From Tritrichomonas musculus (taxonomy: Eukaryota > Parabasalia > Tritrichomonadida > Tritrichomonadidae): 64,000 bases of DNA. Positions 51,701 through 61,217 of the stretch are shown piece by piece. Positions within the stretch are counted from its first letter, which is position 1; the number at the start of each line of letters is the position of its first letter. A model generated the notes under the pieces. It worked only from the letters and a program-made list of their open reading frames with translations, did no database searches and was not told the origin of the DNA. The position numbers and the translations under genes were made by a program. The stretch spans positions 1,116,001 to 1,180,000 of the forward strand of contig JAPFFF010000009.1 of assembly GCA_039105265.1 (NCBI GenBank), read 5' to 3'.

Positions 51701-53335
51701 ATAACAAGAACCAAAATACAATTGAAGAAATTCTGTAAGCTCCATCACCTGCCAACACTCATAACTGATGAAAAAGAATACTACAACTTGAGAGAGAATA
51801 TAACGGGAGGGTTATCAAATGTTCTTCATCGAGTGAACATCAGAGGTCAAACATTAATCAATAAACTCAAATATGATGCCGTTAATGACAGAATCATTAG
51901 CTATGACACTTCAAACATAGTTTCACACGTTGCTGGTATTGATTTCAATTCATTGTATCCCTCATCATTCAGTTCAGTAAAACATTCATTCAATCCTTAT
52001 CACGGAGGAATCATGTACATGCCTGGTTCATTTATAAAACGATTTGATGTTTATGATGAACAAGGAAACAAGAATGAAAAGGTTCTTAATACTGCAATGA
52101 ATATCATTCAATCAAAGAAGCGATTTGATGCAAACCCTGAGTTTATATTCAAAGCTGAAGTCAAATTGAGATGTCCAAAGAATAAAATCAATGATTTGAT
52201 TAACTTTCCCCCTGTGTTTAGAAATATCAATATAATGAATGATGAACAAACGATTGGAAGCTATATGTACAAATATATGAAAGACAATAAACTGAATTCA
52301 GCCGATAAAGAAACAAGAAAGCTGACAATGTTGCTTGATACATGCGGAACATTTATGACGTTCTCGAATTACCTTTTATGGTTTTTAATTGACCACGGAC
52401 TTATAGTTGATGACATTAAGAGCTTAAGTTTATATGAAGCTCATGACGGATTCAATCAATTTGTTTGTGAGTTTATGAAGAAGCGTCAGGATATATTGTC
52501 GGGAAAGGCACACGGAAATGAAAAGTTTTACAAGATTAGCATGAACGGATCTTACGGATATGACGGTATGAATTCAGAGAACTTTAATAAAGTCAGAATT
52601 GTTGATAAAAATAAAGCTTTTCAATTAATAGCCTCCGATACTTATCGCAATGGATGTAAATTGTCAAATGATTGTTATTTGATACAATCACAACCTCATT
52701 CATTCAAATGTAATACATGTCTTCAGGAATCATTTTGGACATTAGACAATGCGAAATATTGGTATTTGACTTTCCTTTATGACTTTCTATACAAATGCAT
52801 TGACATGAATAAGATTCATTTTAACTCGGTCGATACAGACAGCCTTTACATGTCAATCGCTGGTGATATGAATAAACCGATTGACCAGTTGTTTGATTAC
52901 GTCATCAAAGACAAATCATTTTATGATAAACACATTTATAGCTTTATGCCAAACCCTGCAATCAATGATGTATATGATGAGAAAAAGATTCTCGGATGCT
53001 GTGTAGAAAAGTTTGGAGCAAATCAAGTTGCTTTGTGCGCTAAATGTTATACGATTTGGAGTGATGACAAAACAATTTCATTAAAGCTCAAAGGTATATC
53101 ATTGAAGAAGAACAACATCAAATCAACTGATTATAAAGATGTCATTGATAAGCAATCAGTAATGAAAGGAAAGAATATAAACCTTCAATTAAATTCACAA
53201 CTGATGAGTAAAATAACTGTTATCAAAAATGCTTTAACAGCAGCACATTCAAAAATGTTGGTATTATCAAATCATTGTTGTTGTCCTTATGTCAATGGTT
53301 TCACTGCAAAGGATTATTTCATTGAAAACCATTAA
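48749..53335 (+). CDS. Protein-primed DNA polymerase B with embedded HNH domain (Maverick part)
   Basis: A 1528-residue polymerase. N-terminal third: an acidic run (about residues 88-105), then a domain with DDCLCWYRFLACCL (about 367) and HIMYI, and a zinc-finger-like CPHCGSYI ... HVDKC near 500-530. Exonuclease motifs: TYDFETM (about 570), FGFNSSRFDSNLF (about 668), YNDNDVEMM (about 807). Polymerase motifs: DFNSLYPSS (about 1065), KISMNGSYGY (about 1261), VDTDSLY (about 1360). Between exonuclease and polymerase, residues about 930-985 form an HNH endonuclease: CHLCGEHF, TLDRIDNNKGHQIDNC, CAECNRL. The enzyme would copy the element from a terminal protein primer. The HNH insert and the protease-like N-terminal domain are its unusual parts. 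Confidence 0.9.
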   Translation: MSSRYYYQKDTKSFVIEQIRYINNELQLKPRLSTSKPSDYDVKHFQSILENYLTSFGFREHEGDRINDISILAFVNRMKREAEEQEEEEEEEQFEEEEQDDEQKLKQKQIEDNIKIAHDALNKALQLIKSENILLRPLPPKTNKQPQRYEDIRFNNENAELIEYLKKFGYKGVHSKHDSYFIINEPENFDEAVKACSHFIDQFPNDSEKVERLDEDSKEPIKIYYKNGVSSIEDINEYLTETVFKQEVKPFKIYFQLTGIFEIPPKNENERYTYEASEIKWKNYKSSIPIIVRENKDIDKVKLYIESKIHEYETTASNIKLCIVWSVSFTISRVVKITGKIDEVSELFGKNKYIIIDNVDDCLCWYRFLACCLFPELTNQNKDEKKTKYNTANRTKAAKKILCEDHGITYSTKPTKEANQIINSFKGITIEEMKESAKNHNINVNIYEYDKEKHIYDIQDQWHNIDESNKTFSALLYSKDKILHIMYIINAEALTNIHICPHCGSYIHKGNHNIDRFNRHVDKCDGKFKKDFIPSREALPYCPHILNNPVYLYCLSYELEWKPTKHYITYDFETMEQKIEKKVSDKSVINSRLIPLSVSSCVKLDKGLITKNFDIRTNEFIAKWIDWLFVVGCDVYVDKLNHLKSFIKDKSEEELNKIDTSLKTITVFGFNSSRFDSNLFKEQLIKNHWSIDSGMIGTATSLKQFILKSSKYPIRLRFIDAQAFVAGGTLKQFGIDFGGISNSSKGVFPYEAINNENYNEVLSKSEPFAYEDFYSYLNQKNPLTQSDYEEYLIDSKRFATRWDYLLSYNDNDVEMMINPIDNLIQMNAEYKVDLISNLSLSKNASCIKYALAYKDFNPKNDYETINKMNTFKPSMKWWLNKCDNYRKQDEKHNQKLRALAASDERRMNQNQRDISKCVSEKDFDAFMKLYNSNETGKCHLCGEHFTHTNKPTLDRIDNNKGHQIDNCLLACAECNRLRQRDDDKITRTKIQLKKFCKLHHLPTLITDEKEYYNLRENITGGLSNVLHRVNIRGQTLINKLKYDAVNDRIISYDTSNIVSHVAGIDFNSLYPSSFSSVKHSFNPYHGGIMYMPGSFIKRFDVYDEQGNKNEKVLNTAMNIIQSKKRFDANPEFIFKAEVKLRCPKNKINDLINFPPVFRNINIMNDEQTIGSYMYKYMKDNKLNSADKETRKLTMLLDTCGTFMTFSNYLLWFLIDHGLIVDDIKSLSLYEAHDGFNQFVCEFMKKRQDILSGKAHGNEKFYKISMNGSYGYDGMNSENFNKVRIVDKNKAFQLIASDTYRNGCKLSNDCYLIQSQPHSFKCNTCLQESFWTLDNAKYWYLTFLYDFLYKCIDMNKIHFNSVDTDSLYMSIAGDMNKPIDQLFDYVIKDKSFYDKHIYSFMPNPAINDVYDEKKILGCCVEKFGANQVALCAKCYTIWSDDKTISLKLKGISLKKNNIKSTDYKDVIDKQSVMKGKNINLQLNSQLMSKITVIKNALTAAHSKMLVLSNHCCCPYVNGFTAKDYFIENH

Positions 53336-53345
53336 ATGAAGTTAG

Positions 53346-53361
53346 TGCGGAAATTTCCGCA
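53346..53361. promoter_or_regulatory. Perfect 16-bp palindrome between polymerase and KilA-N genes
   Basis: TGCGGAAATTTCCGCA lies 11 bases after the polymerase stop and 86 before the KilA-N ATG. Being self-complementary, GC-capped and next to a gene for a putative DNA-binding protein, it could be an operator or a 3'-end hairpin. Role is inference. Confidence 0.5.
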
Positions 53362-53447
53362 GTAGAAAAACAATCAATGAAACATCAATTTATTTTTGAT
53401 TGTTTTATTTTTAAATCAATTTTTTATCAGCTAATCAAACAGCTACA

Positions 53448-54203
53448 ATGTCAGCAACTAACAACCAAACAGCAACAGTTCAAGCCATCAACAATGATTA
53501 TGAATATCTTCAATACAATCAACATTTAAGAATCATTCATTCAAAACAAGATGATATGTATCAAATGCAATCAATCATAACAGCTTGTAAATCAACAAAG
53601 AATGCTTTTCATTGGTTCGAAAACAAATCAACCAAAGAATTCCTTGAAAATGCTACCCTCGGAATTCCGAGCCTAGAAAAATTATATGAAAAACGTGATG
53701 AATTGCCAGTTCAATTACGAGGTTATTATGTTCACCGATTGCTTGTCAATCATGTTGCCATGTGGGCATCACCAAAATATGCTTGGAATATCATGAAGCT
53801 TCTTGATTCTCATTTTGAACGTGAAAGACAACAATTAACTGAAACAATCAATGAACAACGACCTCGAATGGTTCCAGTCAATAGGGAACATGATTATAAA
53901 TATTTGATTTGGAAAGATACAATACCAAACGATAATGAAAATGTTATTCTTCATTTAGTCCGTCGTCATAAATCTAACTTTCGACAAATCATCAATCATT
54001 ACCGTAATGAAGAAGAAAGATGGTATTTCAAAGATAATTTACCAATAGCGATGAGTCCGAACAAAGATATCAAAAATATTGTCAAACGTACATTTGGTGC
54101 TGATGATTATGATATTAATATGTGTACGATAAGAATTCAAACAAGACATCTTGAACAATTACACACACTCATCGATGAATACTTCAATCAATTTCAATCA
54201 TAA
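53448..54203 (+). CDS. KilA-N domain protein (Maverick part)
   Basis: A 251-residue protein with the KilA-N pattern typical of large DNA viruses and phages: KNAFHWFENKSTKEFLE (about residues 46-62), then LRGYYVHRLLVNHVAMWAS (about 85-103) and an YAWNIMKLLDSHF helix. KilA-N proteins bind DNA and often act as regulators. The C-terminal half (about 140-251) is not assigned. It follows the polymerase on the same strand. Confidence 0.8.
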   Translation: MSATNNQTATVQAINNDYEYLQYNQHLRIIHSKQDDMYQMQSIITACKSTKNAFHWFENKSTKEFLENATLGIPSLEKLYEKRDELPVQLRGYYVHRLLVNHVAMWASPKYAWNIMKLLDSHFERERQQLTETINEQRPRMVPVNREHDYKYLIWKDTIPNDNENVILHLVRRHKSNFRQIINHYRNEEERWYFKDNLPIAMSPNKDIKNIVKRTFGADDYDINMCTIRIQTRHLEQLHTLIDEYFNQFQS

Positions 54204-54251
54204 AAATAATAATTCATTAATATTATTTTATTTTTGCTTTCATTGTTTGAT

Positions 54252-57200
54252 TTACTCTTTGAATACAGCTAATGTTCTTTCATCAATGATGCTTGTAATG
54301 ATTCCAACAGTCATACGTTTTATTTTTGATGTTATTGCTGTCTCTCCTGAAAGAACTTTCAGCTTATTGTCTTCATTATCGATAAACACCTCATCCCCGA
54401 TACCATAACATGATGAATCATTGACTTTCACAAGATAATCACCATGACTTGCGAATGTGATACATTTATTTTGTTCATCAATTCTCACACATATACCGAC
54501 ATATTCTTTCCATGTTCCTGATGTCTTGACACTACAAATACAATCAATTGTATCATCTGCTGTTGATGGTTTCCATTCATCACCAACATGTTTGTAAACC
54601 TTACCTGTCATATACACTGGAGAACCTATAACGAAATCATTAACAGAGTTCATTGATGATTCAATCGGTGAGTAATGAGTGATTGTATTTGAACCGTTTG
54701 ATGTAATTTTACCATTAACATGTAAATTAGAACCAATTATTGTACTTCTTCCTGTTGTAGAAACTTCATAAGAAAATATGTTTGAATTATCAAATATTAC
54801 TCTATAATAAGCTGAATTACCTTGATTATAATATTGTATTTTTGCACATTTTGCTGAATTAAGACCAATAACTATATTTGATTCACATAAATTTGGATTT
54901 TCTTGATAAACAAGTAATCCATTAGGTTCTTTACTTCCTATTTCTAATTTACTATAAAATAATACAATATTATTATAAAAAGTTGTATTTGTTGTATTCC
55001 AGTTTATAAGATTTTCATTACCAACAACTCCTAAAGCTCCTGAATTATCGAAAAAGCTTAATGTTGCAGCTTAATTTTCAGTTGAACTTCTACCAAATAT
55101 TAATGAATTTGTAAATGTTGAATCTGTAGTATTCGCATTTAATATTGACAATGTACCTGTAATAGTTGAATCACCTTCTTTTAAAACACATCGTTCATCA
55201 CAAGAATCCAAAGACACCTGAAGAGCTTCATTAGCCATAATATTTGTTAAACACATTGATGCTTTAGCTGATAATGGTTTATCATCATTATCCATCATTT
55301 TCTGTATGACTTCTTCTGGTAATTGTTCCTTTGGGTTCAATTGCAACTCACTATTTTTGAGAATATATTCATTTAAATCTTTATGAAGTAATAGTTTATC
55401 TTCAGGAATAACTTTAAATGCAGAGTCAATGATTACAGAACCAATAGCAGGAATTCCTGAATGCACACCGTAAAGAATTCCATTGATATCATCCCAAGCA
55501 ATCACGACATCTGGTTCTCTACTGAGATACATTATGTGCCAATTATAATTACCTGGATAATCAACGGAATCAATGCTCTTAATGATTTCATCGGTTTTGA
55601 ATATGATATCAATATCTTGAATTACTTCAGGTAAATTAGCTTGTGAAAGCATCTTACCAACCAATTTACTACCTTCACAGAATTCAATATGAGCGGTTTG
55701 TTTAGCTTCTATATCACCAGAATCAATGATTTCATCTTTATATTCAACTGTTAATGGAATATATTTTGCAGAATATGTCAAATCGTTTTTCTTTCGATAT
55801 TCACCAAGATTATTATCACATTCACTTTTCAATGCATATTTACCTTCAGCGACTGTTTTCGTTTCATACTTATCTAATTCATAAGCCAATTCATCCTCAT
55901 CAACAAACTTCTCATCAGCTTGTGCACTAGTATAATACGGTGTCAAGTCAACAGGTTCAGGTATTTCACTCTTCAAAGCTAATTCATCATTTGTTTCTGC
56001 TAATGTTATTGTTATCGGAAGGTATTGATATTTATCATAAATTGCTCCAGTAAATTCATCCCACACTAATTCAAAATACTCCCCTTCACTTTCAAATCCT
56101 TCAGCTTCATGTTGTTTAACGTTATATTCATCATCAGCATATAATTCATTTGTCTTAAATCTGATATCAAAATGGAATATATTACTACTATTGTCTAATT
56201 TATAACCAACCAAATGTGTTCCTTCTTTGAACGGTAAAACGTGAGATGTATCCATTCCGTTTTCTTCATATTCTTCTGGTACTGGACCTATATTAGGAAA
56301 CATATATGTCTTGATTTCAATTGTGTATTCAGTTGATACATTCAAATTATCTCTCGTGATGTAATTCTTCAAATCATCTTTTGGAACATATCGTTCGGCA
56401 CAATCATCCAAAGCCGATTGAAAACCTTCATTAACTGCTATACTTGTTAAACACATTGATGCTTGAGCTGATAATGGTTTATCATCTTCAGCCATCAATT
56501 TCTGAAACATTTCGTCGGGTAATAGTTCTTTTATGTTCAATTGCAACTCACTATTTTTGAGTACTTCCGGAATATCTGTCTTCATTGCATATCCTTTCAG
56601 TGTTTCATTCAATGTTGATTCATTGACCAAATCTGTTGGTATATCTGTTTTATTGGTCATAACATGCTCTACATATTTATACACAAATTCTCTTGTTAAT
56701 TTAGCTGATAATACGTTTTTATCAAAAGAACGAATATATATATTATGTAGAAATTTTTCAACATCATCATTATCAACTGTTGCTGTTTTAACAATCAATT
56801 TATTATCCTTGGTATATTCAAAAAAATCAGAAAGAACATACAAACATAAATTAGCCGATAATACATTGTTATCATTAGCAATTTCGCCTATATGTTGAAG
56901 AAATGTTGGAGCATCTTTATTATATTCTTTTTCATATGTAAGTATTTCAATATTATTGTTGTTTGTTAAATCGCTCTTCAAAGCATATTTACCTTCAGCG
57001 ACTGTTTTCGTTTCATACTTATCTAATTCATAAGCCAATTCATCCTCATCAACAAACTTCTCATCAGCTTGTGCGCTTGTATAATACGGTGTCAAGTCAA
57101 CTGGTTCTGGTATATCTGTCTTCAATGCATATCCTTTTAATGCTTCATTTATTTTTGTCGTCAATGATTCTTCATTAATCAAGTCATCAGGTATATCAGT

Positions 57201-57420
57201 TGATAAAGCATAATTGTTGATAACATAATCACGCAATCCGTTAACAGCTTCATTCAATTGTTCCTCAGTGATTCCATTTCCGTTTGAATCCCTACGTTTC
57301 CGTTCGATGTATCACCTTTGATAACATAATTATCGACATATCTTTTAATGTATTCGTTAATCAATCCGTCAATAGTATTTGTTTTTGTTATGTGTCCGCT
57401 CTGCTCAATCGTAAACATTC
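54252..57420 (-). pseudogene. Fibre/appendage-like protein (Maverick part), broken
   Basis: A long repetitive protein region on the minus strand. The main frame (55071-57257, 728 codons) contains two copies of a block beginning DLTPYYTSAQADEKFVDEDE and two of a block beginning NSELQLN and ending MCLT. Such stalk-like repeats with short 'YALK(S/T)D' units are common in phage and virus fibres. The final segment (54252-54653) looks like a beta-rich head or attachment domain. The region has a small number of breaks, perhaps two or three. Function by analogy only. Confidence 0.55.
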
Positions 57421-57440
57421 AATTTATTAGAAACTAAACA

Positions 57441-59735
57441 ATGTCAAAACAAGATAAAAATAATTCATCTGATAGCTTTGAATTAGATTTAAGTAATATT
57501 GATGATGAAACTATATTTGATAGTGAGGTATCTAAACCTGATGATGATGAAGAACTAGAGGACCCGATAGATTATTTTAAGAACACGTTTCTCAGTACAT
57601 ACAAACTAGAACACCCCAATGATTTAATTAATTTGTTGTATCAAATACAAAACAATGAATATACAGGAAGAAGTGTGGGAAAGATTCGTGAAATGAAAGT
57701 CAAGTTTCGTCGATTTGTTTCATTGATGAACAAAATCAATGCAGGTATTAAAAGTAAAGGCAATCGATTCCTTAGTTTAAAAGAGTACACAACAGATAAA
57801 AAAAGTCTTGATATCATTATCAATTACTTCAATATTGTTGTCAACGATGATTTAAATTATAGCTCTGACGGTTTTCGTTCATCACCCATCAAACCACCGA
57901 GAAAGAGTCAAACACCACAAACCACCAAAGGAAGAAGAAAGAGAACAAGCATACATGAACCAACACTTGATACTAATAAACGAAGAACACCAAGAAGAAA
58001 ACGCATAACTCCGAGTGATTCTGATGAAAATGACTCGACAATACAATTGCCTAAAGACAGTGAAGATTCATTACTTAATATAACATTAAGCGAATCAGAT
58101 TCTGAGTCATTAATATTGAAAAACGATGATTTATCTGATTCTTTTATTGAACCATCAAAGGAACACAATAAAAATAATTTTTCAACTAATAAAATGGCAG
58201 ACGACAACAACAATAATAACGGACCTCTTCAATCATTATATGATGATGAATTAGATGATTGGCATGATGATGATGAAGCAGCAACCGAAGCATACAGATA
58301 TACAAAAACACCTGCAAAACAACCATACAAATATGATGATGATGAAGAAGAAGCACAAGAAATTAAATCACCTTTTGCAAGGAAATACAAAGGATATGCA
58401 GAAGATAACAAAGCAGATGATGAAATACTTGATGAATTAATAAGAAATGCAAAGCAACCCTCAAAGAATACTCGCGGACGTCGTGATAAAAAAGATATGC
58501 CTCTTGTTAACTCAACATTAAAGGATTCATTTGACAAGCTTGAAATACCTCGGGTTGGTGGTAATATATCCTATTACAGAGATAAATTTATTGATATGAT
58601 TATTAACGGAAACTTCAGAATCAAATACATTCCGAATGCAGCTTGTCGTGATACAGCTATTGAATACTGTAAGAATTCAGTTGATAAAGACGGTAAACCA
58701 AGATATCGTTTATTACCAGAAAATGCCAAAGACCCGTTAGGAAACTCAATAACAGACTTGAACGGTGATAAAGTTGATGATGTTGTTTTAATTGATAGGA
58801 ACGGTAATCCTTCAATCATTAACGGATACAAGCTTGTATTTGCTTCTCCTTACAAGAAAGTTTGGAAATCTGTTATTAAAACAAAACAAGAAAGAAAAGA
58901 AATGCCGTTCAATAAATGGATTCAATCATTATTTGATAAAGATATCAAGAAAATTGATTGGGATGCTGGTCAATACAAATTAACAAAGGGAAAAGAAATG
59001 CAAGAGCTAGAAAATTTTTACGGTCCTATGGGTCTGGGAAAAGCAAGAGTCAGCAAACGTATTACACCAAGTTCTTATTGGTCATCAATCTTTTCTAAAG
59101 TCTGGAAAGTGTATTGGAATGACGAACAATTCTTTGTATTATCTCCTTTGAAGAAACTCATCAATTACCTTGCTGTATCAAATATGTTATTTGCTTATCT
59201 CTTTGATGCTCCTTTCAAAGAACTAATTCAAGACAATAAGTTCAATGGAAAGATATTAACATATGAACAATGGACATATTGGAAACAACAGAACAATAAA
59301 GAATATGTTTCAGTATTAGGAAAGAATGTTCAATCATATGTTGAGAAGATTATTGATAAAGCTATTGATATCACATCAGGAGAATTAAAGGCTGAACCAA
59401 GTAATTGGGGTAAACAATTTACTGAATTAATGCATTACATTGATTATGTTGTCTTTGGTGTTGGTTTCAATGTTGATGTAAGTAAGCAAGAAGGATATAA
59501 CAGGTTGAAACGAAATGCAGAAGGAATTAAAGAAGCATCGCCAGAAGATATTAAGAACGTTAAAGATAATTTCATTAAACGAATCACCGCAGCAATAGAA
59601 AGAGATATATATCCAAATTGTGGATACACAGCATTCAAAGCACAACTCAAAGAAAGTAAATTGCAGAACAAAAATAAATATGATAATTTTGCTGTTAATC
59701 TTAAACCATTACATCAAAGAATGAATAATGAATAA
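57441..59735 (+). CDS. Large acidic protein (Maverick part), unknown
   Basis: 764 residues, intact. The first ~350 residues are disordered, with acidic clusters (SKPDDDEELEDP), a basic patch (RRTPRRKRI) and Asp/Asn runs. From about 370 the protein is folded, with helical and mixed composition (YYRDKFIDMIINGNF, KVWKSVIKTKQERKEMPF). No family recognised. The disordered acidic head with nuclear-import-like basic patches would suit a terminal protein or a packaging/scaffold factor, but that is a guess. Confidence 0.65.
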   Translation: MSKQDKNNSSDSFELDLSNIDDETIFDSEVSKPDDDEELEDPIDYFKNTFLSTYKLEHPNDLINLLYQIQNNEYTGRSVGKIREMKVKFRRFVSLMNKINAGIKSKGNRFLSLKEYTTDKKSLDIIINYFNIVVNDDLNYSSDGFRSSPIKPPRKSQTPQTTKGRRKRTSIHEPTLDTNKRRTPRRKRITPSDSDENDSTIQLPKDSEDSLLNITLSESDSESLILKNDDLSDSFIEPSKEHNKNNFSTNKMADDNNNNNGPLQSLYDDELDDWHDDDEAATEAYRYTKTPAKQPYKYDDDEEEAQEIKSPFARKYKGYAEDNKADDEILDELIRNAKQPSKNTRGRRDKKDMPLVNSTLKDSFDKLEIPRVGGNISYYRDKFIDMIINGNFRIKYIPNAACRDTAIEYCKNSVDKDGKPRYRLLPENAKDPLGNSITDLNGDKVDDVVLIDRNGNPSIINGYKLVFASPYKKVWKSVIKTKQERKEMPFNKWIQSLFDKDIKKIDWDAGQYKLTKGKEMQELENFYGPMGLGKARVSKRITPSSYWSSIFSKVWKVYWNDEQFFVLSPLKKLINYLAVSNMLFAYLFDAPFKELIQDNKFNGKILTYEQWTYWKQQNNKEYVSVLGKNVQSYVEKIIDKAIDITSGELKAEPSNWGKQFTELMHYIDYVVFGVGFNVDVSKQEGYNRLKRNAEGIKEASPEDIKNVKDNFIKRITAAIERDIYPNCGYTAFKAQLKESKLQNKNKYDNFAVNLKPLHQRMNNE

Positions 59736-60854
59736 TTAATTTAAATCAAAACCTCCATTATTGTTATTATTATTATTATTATTTTTGTCATTTGGGTCTG
59801 AAACGATTCTAAAACTATAACGTTTTGTTGATTGTGGTTGTTGCTTCTGGTCTTGCTGATTATCAAGTGAAGTTGACAAGTCTTCAAAAGTATCATTATT
59901 TATGTTTTGTTGTCGTTCAGAATAATTTGATGTCTTATTAGGATTTGGTGTTTCAAAATAAAAGCCTTGTGATTGATTTTGATTTCTTACATGCCAATCG
60001 TCTTCAATTTCCATAGGTTCATAGCTTGTTGGATAATTTGGTTTTGTACTTATGGCTGATGCTGAAAAATGAACTTTGTTATCATTTTCTTTTGATTTAT
60101 GCTTTCTTGGTGGATTGGGAGTTAATGATTTAATATTTTCTGTTGTTTCATTTGCTGTTGTTTCGTTATCGGGTTTTATATTTGGTTTGAATATAGGATA
60201 TTCAGTGAATATAGTATCATTTCGAAAACCTAAATGTGCAGGTTTCTTCGGTTTATAATTCGTATTTTGATTTAAATCGTTCATTGTTTGTATTCTAATA
60301 TCATTGGTGTCAGAACCTGGTTCTGTGTTATCATAGAAATCAATTATCGGTATTAAGTTTGGATTATCATAAACGGTGAATGATATATATGTTTTATTTG
60401 CATTAGGATTATAACCTGTATCAGCTGCAGTAATTATATTATTAAATGCATTCATGAATACCTCATAAGTAAAAGCGAAATTTACTCTATTAAAATAAGC
60501 TTCACCATCATATTCTACATAATAATTTGTTATATCTTTAGGTGTGTTATCATTTAATAATACAAATACAGGTTCTTGAAATCCTGGTAGTATCTTTCGT
60601 ATAAATATGTATGACGGACTATAAATTCCATCACCAATTAAATATAACATCCATGCAGGTCTAGTCGTTAATGTTGTACCTTTATAAATACTTTGAACTT
60701 GCCTCGGAAATGTAAAAGTTGATGGAAAAATATAAATTGACCTTGATTCAGTAGTCGTAATCATAGCAAATGCAATCGGTGCTACACCATTAATTTTATA
60801 ATTACTCATATCAGCCAATTGATTCGGATTTAAATAAAATACATGAGAATCCAT
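59736..60854 (-). CDS. Probable virion protein (Maverick part), unknown family
   Basis: 372 residues, intact. The N-terminal ~190 residues are beta-rich (APIAFAMITTTESRSIYIF, KTYISFTVYDNPN), and the rest is Asn/Pro/Gln-rich and probably disordered, ending in an Asn run. A jelly-roll minor capsid (penton) protein would be expected in this position of a Maverick, but I see no motif that proves it. It abuts the convergent acidic-protein gene with no spacer. Confidence 0.6.
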   Translation of the reverse strand: MDSHVFYLNPNQLADMSNYKINGVAPIAFAMITTTESRSIYIFPSTFTFPRQVQSIYKGTTLTTRPAWMLYLIGDGIYSPSYIFIRKILPGFQEPVFVLLNDNTPKDITNYYVEYDGEAYFNRVNFAFTYEVFMNAFNNIITAADTGYNPNANKTYISFTVYDNPNLIPIIDFYDNTEPGSDTNDIRIQTMNDLNQNTNYKPKKPAHLGFRNDTIFTEYPIFKPNIKPDNETTANETTENIKSLTPNPPRKHKSKENDNKVHFSASAISTKPNYPTSYEPMEIEDDWHVRNQNQSQGFYFETPNPNKTSNYSERQQNINNDTFEDLSTSLDNQQDQKQQPQSTKRYSFRIVSDPNDKNNNNNNNNNGGFDLN

Positions 60855-60866
60855 TTTGAATAGTCA

Positions 60867-61217
60867 TTAATAAATCAAAAGACAACTGAATATAAATGAT
60901 TCAGGTTCAATAACGTTTCCTTTCATATCTGTGAACCATAAATGATACTCTTTTTTTGTGTTGTTCAGACACTCATATTTTCGATATTTCGTTTGTCGTC
61001 TGTTAGCAAGCATAATGAAATGGTCGCAGAAAGGCATGAATTCAACAATATCTGAATGAACCATCAAATCACCAACAATATGTTGATTGACAACAGCACC
61101 ACAATACTGAACAACAATGTACTTCTTGTTGCGACTATAAACGAAATCATCAGGAAGATTAAAATCTTTTGTTTGTGTGTGATAGTATCGTTTTGTGATT
61201 GGTTGTTTAGCTTTCAT
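60867..61217 (-). CDS. Unknown small protein (Maverick part)
   Basis: 116 residues, intact, mixed beta composition (KKYIVVQYCGAVVNQHIVGD). Its start overlaps the end of the integrase gene by 11 bases on the same strand, suggesting coupled expression. No family recognised. Confidence 0.55.
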   Translation of the reverse strand: MKAKQPITKRYYHTQTKDFNLPDDFVYSRNKKYIVVQYCGAVVNQHIVGDLMVHSDIVEFMPFCDHFIMLANRRQTKYRKYECLNNTKKEYHLWFTDMKGNVIEPESFIFSCLLIY

